A stretch of 7,136 nt of DNA from Candidatus Saliniplasma halalkaliphilum (GTDB taxonomy: Archaea > Thermoplasmatota > Thermoplasmata > Halarchaeoplasmatales > Halarchaeoplasmataceae), in assembly GCA_019594235.1 (NCBI GenBank), contig JAFDTG010000076.1, positions 1 to 7,136 on the forward strand. The letters run 5' to 3'. The notes under the pieces were generated by a model. The model did not search any database, had not been told where the DNA came from, and was given only the letters and a program-made list of their open reading frames with translations. Positions 1-5,135 of this stretch are shown here, one piece after another. The translations under genes were made by a program, and so were the position numbers. The first letter of the stretch is position 1; each line of letters starts with the position of its first letter.

Positions 1-575
1 TAAGAACTTTATATCCTATACACAAAAAAATTGGAATAGAATCCGTACAAGCGGTTATGATCAGAAGAGGCGCAGACCCATGGGATACCAAAAGAGGACC
101 AATCGATGCAATCAAACCAGTTTTGAACATACCATCACATCACGGACCTGATGTTCAAAGCGTAGTACCTGAGATCAACATCCAGACCACTGCTGTAAAA
201 GTACCCACGACTATAATGCATCTGCACAGCTTGGTAGTCAACCTTGAAAAGGATGTTTCTACTGAAGAGATCTTAAAGATATGGGACAAGACTCCAAGGA
301 TCAAATTCTTCAACGCTTCACAGGGTGTGGATTCAACAGCAAAGGTCATGGAATGGGCCAAAGATAGGAACAATCCAAGAGGAGATCTGAATGAAATAGC
401 TGTATGGGATGATGCAGTCAAGGTCGAGGATGGAAGATTGTACTATTACCAAGCCATCCATCAGGAGAGCGATATCGTTCCAGAAAATGTCGATGCGATA
501 CGAGCCATGATGGAGATGGAAGAAGATAACATGAAGAGTATCCATCGAACCAACGAAAATATGAATATAGAATAA
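1..575 (+). CDS. gap: Glyceraldehyde-3-phosphate dehydrogenase, archaeal type II (3' part, cut by window edge)
   Basis: Catalyses NAD(P)-dependent oxidation and phosphorylation of glyceraldehyde-3-phosphate to 1,3-bisphosphoglycerate in cytoplasmic glycolysis and gluconeogenesis. The frame is open to the left edge: codons from position 3 read RTLYPIHKKIGIESVQAV before the Met at 57, and all of it fits the archaeal family, so that Met is internal. About 190 C-terminal residues are present; the family is usually about 335-340. The PSHHGPDV motif (two His at 138-143) matches the conserved archaeal motif expected to hold the general-base histidine. PTTIMHLHS and the C-terminal HQESDIVPENVDAIRA block are also family hallmarks. 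The catalytic Cys and the nucleotide-binding Rossmann half lie outside the window, so cofactor preference cannot be judged. The stop is 15 bases before purB, suggesting co-transcription. Family assignment is very secure. Confidence 0.95.
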   Translation, partial: RTLYPIHKKIGIESVQAVMIRRGADPWDTKRGPIDAIKPVLNIPSHHGPDVQSVVPEINIQTTAVKVPTTIMHLHSLVVNLEKDVSTEEILKIWDKTPRIKFFNASQGVDSTAKVMEWAKDRNNPRGDLNEIAVWDDAVKVEDGRLYYYQAIHQESDIVPENVDAIRAMMEMEEDNMKSIHRTNENMNIE

Positions 576-590
576 ATTAGAGGAACCAAA

Positions 591-1925
591 ATGTTAGTTT
601 GCCCACTAGATTACAGGTATGGACGGGAAGAAATGAAATCCGTCCTCAGTAAAGAAAACAAAACGCAGAAACTTCTAGAAGTTGAGGCAGCATTAGCTCG
701 TGCTCACGCTGAAGTTGGAAACATACCCGAGAGTGCTGCAGAGATCATATCTGAGAACGCCAATACCGATGTTGTAGATTGGGAGGAAGTTGAAAGAGTT
801 GAAAAGGAGGTAACTAAACACGATATCATGGCTCTAGTAAAAGTTCTAGGCAGGTATTGTGGAGATGCTGAAAAGTATATACATCTTGGTGCCACTTCCA
901 ATGATATTATCGATACCGGTATGGCACTGCAGTTGAAAGAAGCCATAGGAGTTTTGAAAGAGGATCTTGACGAGTTGAGAGATACCCTTGCAGACAGAGC
1001 CAAGGAACATCGTGACACCGTTATGATCGGTAGGACCCATGCGCAGCATGCTGTACCAATGACTTTTGGTCTAAAATTAGCTGCATATGTTTCTGAAATC
1101 GATAGACATATAGAACGTCTAAATCAAGCTGAGAACCGGGTCACGGTCGGAAAGATGAGTGGAGCAGTGGGTACAGGAGCGGCTCTTGGAGAAAAGGCTG
1201 AGGAGATCCAAAAGATAGTCATGGATGATCTTGGATTAGGGATAGAAGAGGCTACAGGTCAGATTATAGGTAGGGATCGATACACGGAATTGATTACCCT
1301 AGCAGCAAGTATATCGGCTTCTCTACAGAAATTTGCAACGGAAGTTAGGAATTTACAGCGTCCAGAGATCATGGAGGCCGCTGAAGCCTTCGATACCGAG
1401 AAACAGGTAGGCAGTTCAACGATGGCCCATAAAAGGAATCCGATAATCGCTGAAAACATATCCGGTTTGGCTAGAACTTTGAGAGGGTTTGTAGTACCCA
1501 CCTACGAAAATATGATACTCTGGCACGAGAGAGACCTGAGTAATTCATCATCGGAAAGGATAACGCTTTCACACACACTTGTACTCCTAGACGATATACT
1601 CGCCAAATCCACTAAATTGTTCAAAAACCTGAAAGTGTTTCCAGAGAATATGATGAAAAATATAGAGATGAGCCAGGGACTCGTCATGGCGGAACCCGTG
1701 ATGATGCATCTTTCAAGAAAGGGGATAAGCCGTCAAGTAGCACATGAGATCTTACGTGAAACATCTATGATCTCTATAGCTGAGGATCGTCCACTAAAAG
1801 AAGTACTTCTTGAAAACGATGAAGTGATGGAAGTCACTACTAAAAAAGAATTGGATGAAATCTTCAAACCCGAAAGTTATACAGGTAGGGCTGGAGAGAT
1901 AGTGGACAAAGTCGTGGAAAAGTAA
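591..1925 (+). CDS. purB: Adenylosuccinate lyase
   Basis: Cytoplasmic lyase that releases fumarate twice in purine synthesis: from SAICAR to give AICAR, and from adenylosuccinate to give AMP. The 444 residues cover the full family length. The N-terminus has the PLDYRYG start typical of PurB. Visible active-site blocks are KHD (76-78), HLGATSND (98-105), GRTHAQHAVP (147-156, with His150 the likely general acid) and the fumarate-lyase signature GSSTMAHKRNP (274-284, one of the Ser275/276 pair being the likely base). The usual Pro after Met in the signature loop is Ala here, which the general G-S-x-x-M-x-x-K-x-N pattern still allows. The start is supported by GAGG at 580-583, 7 bases upstream. 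The gene follows gap closely and converges on a minus-strand gene, the stop codons being 7 bases apart. The known enzyme is a homotetramer with shared active sites. Confidence 0.97.
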   Translation: MLVCPLDYRYGREEMKSVLSKENKTQKLLEVEAALARAHAEVGNIPESAAEIISENANTDVVDWEEVERVEKEVTKHDIMALVKVLGRYCGDAEKYIHLGATSNDIIDTGMALQLKEAIGVLKEDLDELRDTLADRAKEHRDTVMIGRTHAQHAVPMTFGLKLAAYVSEIDRHIERLNQAENRVTVGKMSGAVGTGAALGEKAEEIQKIVMDDLGLGIEEATGQIIGRDRYTELITLAASISASLQKFATEVRNLQRPEIMEAAEAFDTEKQVGSSTMAHKRNPIIAENISGLARTLRGFVVPTYENMILWHERDLSNSSSERITLSHTLVLLDDILAKSTKLFKNLKVFPENMMKNIEMSQGLVMAEPVMMHLSRKGISRQVAHEILRETSMISIAEDRPLKEVLLENDEVMEVTTKKELDEIFKPESYTGRAGEIVDKVVEK

Positions 1926-1932
1926 AACCCAT

Positions 1933-2298
1933 TCAACCATTATTCTTTTTCTTCTTTTTCTTTCTCAAGGGTTTTAACATCAGATTACCGTAGAGCAGTA
2001 CTTCGATGGTTTTAGCAACGAAAAGCTGTCTTTTATAATAATCCATATCTTTTTTCATATTGATCTGGGCGTTGATATGAACCCTCACTAGTGCCAACCT
2101 CAATTCTTCTGTTGATTCTAGTTCTTTGATATCTGATAATAAAAACGGGAGTTTCTCAGGTTCCTCGATGGCTTTTGCTACAGGGACCCATTCTTCATTC
2201 AAGTCCTCGGCCTCTTCCTCACCTGCTAAAATACTGATCACATCTTTCGAGAGCTTTTCACCGTCTATCTCGATTTGATTCTTAGATTGATGTCTCAT
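1933..2298 (-). CDS. Unrecognised small charged protein with a lysine-rich tail
   Basis: I do not recognise this 121-residue protein. It has no signal peptide, clear membrane segment, cysteines or nucleotide-binding motif, so a soluble cytoplasmic protein is likely. Residues 8-24 look like a short strand and helix; 27-36 are strongly acidic (EEEAEDLNEE); 37-60 contain WVPVAKAIEEPEKLPFLL; 61-110 look mostly helical, with QINMKKDMDYYKRQLFVAK at 78-96; residues 112-118 are RKKKKKK, followed by NNG. The acidic front and very basic tail suggest binding to nucleic acid, membrane or a partner, but that is inference. There is no Shine-Dalgarno before the ATG, so translation is probably leaderless. 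It lies 77 bases downstream of the SPFH gene on the same strand, separated by a T-rich terminator, and ends 7 bases from the convergent purB stop. That it is a real gene is supported by the uninterrupted frame filling the gap between neighbours and a plausible compositional pattern. Confidence 0.7.
   Translation of the reverse strand: MRHQSKNQIEIDGEKLSKDVISILAGEEEAEDLNEEWVPVAKAIEEPEKLPFLLSDIKELESTEELRLALVRVHINAQINMKKDMDYYKRQLFVAKTIEVLLYGNLMLKPLRKKKKKKNNG
1940..1966 (+). terminator. T-rich tract, probable terminator of the gap-purB transcript
   Basis: Beginning about 15 bases after the purB stop, the plus strand has a pyrimidine run with several blocks of four or five T separated by C. Archaeal RNA polymerase terminates on such U-rich runs without a hairpin. 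The same bases on the minus strand encode the lysine-rich tail of the convergent gene, so the T content could instead simply reflect AAA/AAG codons. No stable hairpin is visible. Confidence 0.5.
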
Positions 2299-2332
2299 AT
2301 TTTAACAATAAATTAAAACGATTTTAGTTTTA
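2299..2332 (-). promoter_or_regulatory. Possible weak promoter for the 121-aa gene
   Basis: On the minus strand this AT-rich stretch holds AAACTAAAATC, centred about 26 bases before the ATG, the distance expected for a TATA box of a leaderless archaeal mRNA. It resembles the better box before the NfeD gene but departs from the consensus. With no Shine-Dalgarno present, leaderless initiation from this element is the simplest reading; read-through from the SPFH gene is the alternative. Confidence 0.3.
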
Positions 2333-2344
2333 CCCTTAAAATGG

Positions 2345-2366
2345 AATAAAATAAAAATAAAAAGGG
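2345..2366 (-). terminator. T-rich terminator after the SPFH gene
   Basis: Read on the minus strand, 9 to 30 bases past the SPFH stop, the sequence is CCC followed by TTTTTATTTTTATTTTATT. This is a strong archaeal-type U-run terminator without a hairpin. It separates the nfeD-SPFH pair from the small gene downstream. Confidence 0.65.
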
Positions 2367-2375
2367 TTTAGATTG

Positions 2376-3551
2376 TCATTCTTCGTCTTCGTCTAGTTTG
2401 AGTTCACCGACCTCTTCCTTTACCTCATCTAAGACCTCTCTAGCATCTTTCTCTGCTTCTTCACGGATCTTCTTTCTGTCCTTACCGCCTTCACCTTTCA
2501 CTTTCTTCTCGATCTTTTCGATCTCTTTTCTCATCTCTGATCTACCGGGTACTTCTCCAAGTATGTCCTCCGCTTTTCCGATTATATCCTCTAGATTTTT
2601 GATCTCAGTAGGTTCTCTGCTGGGTACCTGTCTAGATGCGCCTAAGTATTCCGATGCTCCTTCCATAAGACGTGTAACTTCGAATGGGAACAGTATCTTG
2701 GTTGCTTCTCCATCTGCCATCGTCTTCAACGTATCTAGTGAAAGGTATGTCATAGCTTTCTCGTCCAACGTATTGGCACCTAGGGAAAGTATCCTTAATC
2801 TCTGACCTTGACCCTGAGCTTCTAAGATCTCTGCCATCCGGGTACCTTCGGCGTTCAATATCCTGCTCTGCCTCATACCTTCGGCGTTAAGGATCTTGGA
2901 CTGTCTGTTACCTTCTGCTTCGAGGATAGCTGACCTTTTCTGACCGTCAGCACGTAGAATTGCAGCTCTTCTTTCCCTTTCAGCAGCTGTCTGTTCCTCC
3001 ATGGCCTTTTTAACGGTTCCGACTGGGTCAACTTCTCTGATTTCCACGGATTCAACCCTTACTCCCCAAGCGTCGGTAGCCTCGTCAAGAACTTCTCTTA
3101 GATGAGCGTTTATCCTTTCTCTGTTGTAAAGGATCTCATCGAGTTCCATGTCACCGATTACTGATCTTAGTGTGGTCTGTGCTAGATTGATCGTAGCCGC
3201 TTTGTAGTTGGTAACTTCGAAAAAGGCCTTTTCAACATCCACAACCTTGATGTAGATTATAGCATCTACATTGGTCGGCGAATTGTCTTTTGTAATGACC
3301 TCTTGTCTGGGAACGTCAAGAACCTGTGTTCTCAAATCCAGTTTTTTTACTTTTGACACTAAGGGATAAACTATATTCACACCAGGTTCCAGTACTCCCC
3401 TGTAGTTACCGAGCATTATCCATATACCCTGCTGGTACGGCTGTATGATCCAGAAAGCCGTTCTTGCAGCAGCGACTATGAAGATCACTATGATAATCAG
3501 CAGCAGTATTATATATCCAGCGGTCGTTGCAGTTATCTGCAGTGGTAGCAT
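2376..3551 (-). CDS. SPFH/band 7 (stomatin/QmcA-like) membrane protein
   Basis: A stomatin-like scaffold expected to form large membrane-associated oligomers that organise membrane domains or control membrane proteases. Residues 12-33 form one strongly hydrophobic N-terminal membrane segment. The SPFH domain spans about 34-180: GVLEPGVNIVYPLV at 52-65, then LDLRTQVLDVPRQEVITKDN at 71-90, and the end motif GVRVESVEIREVDP at 163-176. A coiled coil follows, containing five 11-residue repeats (195-249, core RQSxILNAEG). A second conserved block (255-305) ends in FPFEVTRLMEGASEYLG. Residues from about 315 to 391 form a highly charged Lys/Glu helical extension ending in KLDEDEE. At 391 aa it is clearly longer than QmcA-type relatives of about 300. 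The start is fixed by AGGAGGA 6 bases upstream. It lies 17 bases after the NfeD-like gene, the classic pairing. It is not a flotillin with a protease fusion; the exact SPFH subfamily is uncertain. Confidence 0.93.
   Translation of the reverse strand: MLPLQITATTAGYIILLLIIIVIFIVAAARTAFWIIQPYQQGIWIMLGNYRGVLEPGVNIVYPLVSKVKKLDLRTQVLDVPRQEVITKDNSPTNVDAIIYIKVVDVEKAFFEVTNYKAATINLAQTTLRSVIGDMELDEILYNRERINAHLREVLDEATDAWGVRVESVEIREVDPVGTVKKAMEEQTAAERERRAAILRADGQKRSAILEAEGNRQSKILNAEGMRQSRILNAEGTRMAEILEAQGQGQRLRILSLGANTLDEKAMTYLSLDTLKTMADGEATKILFPFEVTRLMEGASEYLGASRQVPSREPTEIKNLEDIIGKAEDILGEVPGRSEMRKEIEKIEKKVKGEGGKDRKKIREEAEKDAREVLDEVKEEVGELKLDEDEE
2805..2969 (-). repeat. Five imperfect 33-bp tandem units encoding hendecad repeats in the SPFH protein
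   Basis: On the minus strand, codons 195-249 of the SPFH gene fall into five 11-residue units: RAAILRADGQK, RSAILEAEGNR, QSKILNAEGMR, QSRILNAEGTR and MAEILEAQGQG. The third and fourth are nearly identical in protein and visibly similar in DNA (the 33-base spacing of TACCTTCGGCGTT on the plus strand). An 11-residue period suits a slightly right-handed coiled coil. The pattern suggests internal duplication within the gene; it is a coding repeat, not a mobile or CRISPR repeat. Confidence 0.85.
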
Positions 3552-3557
3552 ATCTTA

Positions 3558-3564
3558 TCCTCCT
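3558..3564 (-). promoter_or_regulatory. Strong ribosome binding site for the SPFH gene
   Basis: The minus strand reads AGGAGGA followed by 6 bases and the ATG. It lies wholly in the 17-base gap after the NfeD-like stop. It fixes the SPFH start and indicates re-initiation on a shared mRNA, in contrast to the upstream gene, which has no such site. Confidence 0.85.
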
Positions 3565-3568
3565 TTAT

Positions 3569-4012
3569 TTATTCTTCAACTTCTTTTACGAGTAGATGGA
3601 CTCCTCTTCCTTCAATCACTTCAACCTTTTTACCTTCTTCAATCACCGTCTCCGCAGTCGCGCTCCAAATCTGGTTTTCTATACGTATTTTACCTTTGAT
3701 TTCTTCAGGCTGGATGGTTTTCATAACCCTTCCAGTTTTACCTTTGAGTGAAGAACTCATTGTAGTAGTGGGTTTCGTTGGAGGGGATAACCGTTGATAG
3801 AATTTCAGAGATAGCACCATCAACGGAGTCACTACTATCGCGACTATTACAGGCGTCCAGATTGAAATTAACAAAGCTGGAAAAGCTAACCCGATTATAC
3901 CTAGTACTAGAAGTACACCTCCCGGGATGGCCAAAAAGAATCCAGGCTCGATCACTTCGATGATCAAAAGCAAGATACCTATTACAACGAGTATCAACCC
4001 AAGAGAGTCCAT
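3569..4012 (-). CDS. NfeD-like membrane protein, short form
   Basis: Small integral membrane partner of SPFH proteins. The 147 residues comprise three hydrophobic segments (about 4-21, 25-48 and 50-70), with the family-type EPGFFLAIPGG turn at 22-32, a polar linker (73-88), and a C-terminal OB-fold domain (89-147) starting LKGKTGRVMKT and ending in a short acidic tail. In known systems the OB domain of NfeD contacts the SPFH protein. It lacks the ClpP-like serine protease domain of long NfeD proteins such as Pyrococcus PH1510, so it is not itself a protease. The ATG has no Shine-Dalgarno; a good TATA box sits about 29 bases upstream, so the mRNA is probably leaderless or nearly so. It is the first gene of a two-gene unit with the SPFH gene 17 bases downstream. 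Its own catalytic role, if any, is unknown. Confidence 0.88.
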   Translation of the reverse strand: MDSLGLILVVIGILLLIIEVIEPGFFLAIPGGVLLVLGIIGLAFPALLISIWTPVIVAIVVTPLMVLSLKFYQRLSPPTKPTTTMSSSLKGKTGRVMKTIQPEEIKGKIRIENQIWSATAETVIEEGKKVEVIEGRGVHLLVKEVEE

Positions 4013-4036
4013 TGTAAGATGTTTAATGGTTTTAAA

Positions 4037-4046
4037 GTATATTTAG
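4037..4046 (-). promoter_or_regulatory. TATA box for the nfeD-SPFH operon
   Basis: The minus strand reads CTAAATATAC, close to the archaeal TATA consensus, preceded by a purine-rich AAAAA stretch suitable as a TFB recognition element. Its centre is about 29 bases before the NfeD-like ATG at 4012, so transcription should start a few bases before the start codon, giving a leaderless or near-leaderless mRNA. Confidence 0.7.
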
Positions 4047-4073
4047 TTTTTGATTAATTTGGTTAGGCAGTAA

Positions 4074-4086
4074 GTTTCATATAAAC
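4074..4086 (+). promoter_or_regulatory. TATA-like box for pdxS, with Shine-Dalgarno at 4106-4109
   Basis: GTTTCATATAAAC on the plus strand contains a TATA-like core centred near 4080 and is preceded by GTAAG, a possible TFB element. A start of transcription near 4105 would leave a short leader holding GGAG (4106-4109), 7 bases before the pdxS ATG. The box also forms a small inverted repeat (GTTT, 5 bases, AAAC). The two divergent TATA boxes are about 39 bases apart, so the nfeD and pdxS promoters could interfere with each other. Confidence 0.55.
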
Positions 4087-4116
4087 CCATCAACATGGCA
4101 AGCTTGGAGTGTTAAT

Positions 4117-5025
4117 ATGCCAATAGATATGTCAGAATTACGTTACGGTTCAGAGCTTGTCAAAAGAGGATTCGCCAAGATGCAAAAAGGCGGGGTTGTT
4201 ATGGACGTCACCAACGCTGAAGAAGCGAAGATCGCTGAAGATGCAGGTGCAGTTGCGGTCATGGCTTTAGAAAGGGTCCCTGCAGATATCAGGGAAGTAG
4301 GAGGCGTTGCAAGGATGGCAGACCCTCAAATAGTAAAAGAGATCATGGAAGCTGTGGATATTCCAGTTATGGCAAAATGCAGGATAGGTCATTTTGTAGA
4401 AGCTCAGATTTTGGAAGCGTTAGAAGTCGATATGATAGATGAATCTGAAGTTTTGACACCCGCTGACCCATTTTATCATGTAGATAAGGAAAAATTCGAA
4501 ATACCCTTTGTTTGCGGTTGCAGGAATTTAGGAGAAGCACTTCGACGGATCGAAGAAGGGGCAGCTATGATGAGGACAAAAGGTGAAGCCGGAACAGGTA
4601 ATATCATCGAGGCCGTAAGGCATCAAAAAGAAGTCATGAGAGAGATACGTGAATTAAAAGAGAAAAACAAAGAGGAATTGAAAGATGTGGCTAAAGAACA
4701 TGGCGTGAGTTTAGAATTGGTACAGGAAGTCGCTGAACGCCAGAGGTTACCTCTCGTTAACTTTGCCGCTGGTGGAATAGCTACTCCAGCAGATGCTGCT
4801 TTGATGATGCAGCTGGGCAGTGACGGGGTGTTCGTCGGCAGTGGAATATTCAAATCTGAGAAACCGGAGATCATGGGTAAAGCTATCGTGGATGCAGTCA
4901 CTTATTATGACGACCCTAAAAAATTAGCAGAGATCTCAGAAGGTCTTGGAGAAGCCATGTCCGGGAAAGACATAGATACTATTCCAAAAGAGGAAAGGCT
5001 TCAGGACAGAGAATCGAGCCGTTGA
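4117..5025 (+). CDS. pdxS: Pyridoxal 5'-phosphate synthase subunit PdxS
   Basis: Synthase subunit of the DXP-independent vitamin B6 route. It joins ribose 5-phosphate (or its isomer), glyceraldehyde 3-phosphate and ammonia into PLP, the ammonia coming from the glutaminase PdxT. The 302 residues match the family (about 290-300) and the TIM-barrel landmarks are intact: VVMDVTN with Asp30, VMAKCRIGHF with Lys87, RTKGEAGTGN with Lys155, and the phosphate-binding NFAAGGIATPADAALM region at 215-230. Asp30, Lys87 and Lys155 correspond, with a constant offset of 6, to the catalytic Asp24, Lys81 and Lys149 of Bacillus PdxS. The start is supported by GGAG 7 bases upstream. It appears to be transcribed alone, divergent from nfeD and followed by a T-rich terminator. 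No pdxT is adjacent, so the glutaminase must lie elsewhere. Known PdxS forms a dodecamer of two hexameric rings. Confidence 0.98.
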   Translation: MPIDMSELRYGSELVKRGFAKMQKGGVVMDVTNAEEAKIAEDAGAVAVMALERVPADIREVGGVARMADPQIVKEIMEAVDIPVMAKCRIGHFVEAQILEALEVDMIDESEVLTPADPFYHVDKEKFEIPFVCGCRNLGEALRRIEEGAAMMRTKGEAGTGNIIEAVRHQKEVMREIRELKEKNKEELKDVAKEHGVSLELVQEVAERQRLPLVNFAAGGIATPADAALMMQLGSDGVFVGSGIFKSEKPEIMGKAIVDAVTYYDDPKKLAEISEGLGEAMSGKDIDTIPKEERLQDRESSR

Positions 5026-5028
5026 AAA

Positions 5029-5058
5029 CCTCTTTCTTACTTCTTCATTTTAATTTTC
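5029..5058 (+). terminator. T-rich terminator after pdxS
   Basis: Within the first 35 bases after the pdxS stop the plus strand is strongly pyrimidine/T-rich (CCTCTTTCTTACTTC, then ATTTTAATTTTC). No hairpin is evident. This fits archaeal intrinsic termination and separates pdxS from the topoisomerase genes. Confidence 0.55.
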
Positions 5059-5089
5059 AATAGCCTAACTTACATACCACTCACCCCAG

Positions 5090-5114
5090 AAAGTTTATTT
5101 ATGAATGAAACTTT
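5090..5114 (+). repeat. Perfect 7-bp inverted repeat over the top6 promoter (candidate operator)
   Basis: AAAGTTT at 5090-5096 and its exact reverse complement AAACTTT at 5108-5114 are separated by 11 bases. The arms are 18 bp apart centre to centre, a little under two helical turns, so the two half-sites would face roughly the same side of the DNA. The left arm overlaps the TATA box. A dimeric repressor bound here would block TBP/TFB, but no regulator is known and the arms are AT-rich, so chance is possible. Confidence 0.4.
5094..5101 (+). promoter_or_regulatory. TATA box for the top6B-top6A operon
   Basis: TTTATTTA, preceded by purine-rich AGAAAG as a possible TFB element, is centred near 5098. 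Transcription would start about 25 bases later, near 5122-5124, giving a leader of roughly 12 bases before the ATG at 5136. That leader (AGATGGGATGCC) has only a weak Shine-Dalgarno-like GGGAT. Confidence 0.6.
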
Positions 5115-5135
5115 AATCGATTTAGATGGGATGCC

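Noticed and set aside
57..59. ATG at 57 as the start of the first gene
   Set aside because: The codons before it, back to the window edge, encode conserved GAPDH sequence, and half the enzyme would be missing. It is an internal methionine of a gene cut by the window.
704..1018. Minus-strand open frame of 104 codons
   Set aside because: It is antisense within purB, which is fully explained by conserved catalytic motifs; its composition is that of a shadow frame.
2398..2805. Plus-strand open frame of 135 codons
   Set aside because: It lies entirely antisense to the SPFH gene. Its Ser/Phe-rich sequence is the mirror of the Lys/Glu-rich codons on the other strand, and there is no ribosome site or family match.
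2805..2969. 33-bp periodic DNA as a possible CRISPR array
   Set aside because: There are no spacers; the units are contiguous, imperfect, in frame, and encode an 11-residue coiled-coil repeat.
4095..4097. ATG at 4095 as an earlier start for pdxS
   Set aside because: It is out of frame with pdxS and lies upstream of the GGAG ribosome site and the predicted transcription start.
4013..4116. A riboswitch or small RNA in the divergent intergenic region
   Set aside because: The region is about 104 bases and is taken up by two TATA boxes and a Shine-Dalgarno; the predicted leaders are too short for a structured RNA.
4623..4901. Minus-strand open frame of 92 codons
   Set aside because: It is antisense within the conserved C-terminal half of pdxS and shows no features of its own.
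5126..5133. ATGs at 5126 and 5131 as alternative starts for top6B
   Set aside because: Neither is in the top6B reading frame; the ATG at 5136 is the first in-frame start after the TGA at 5106-5108.
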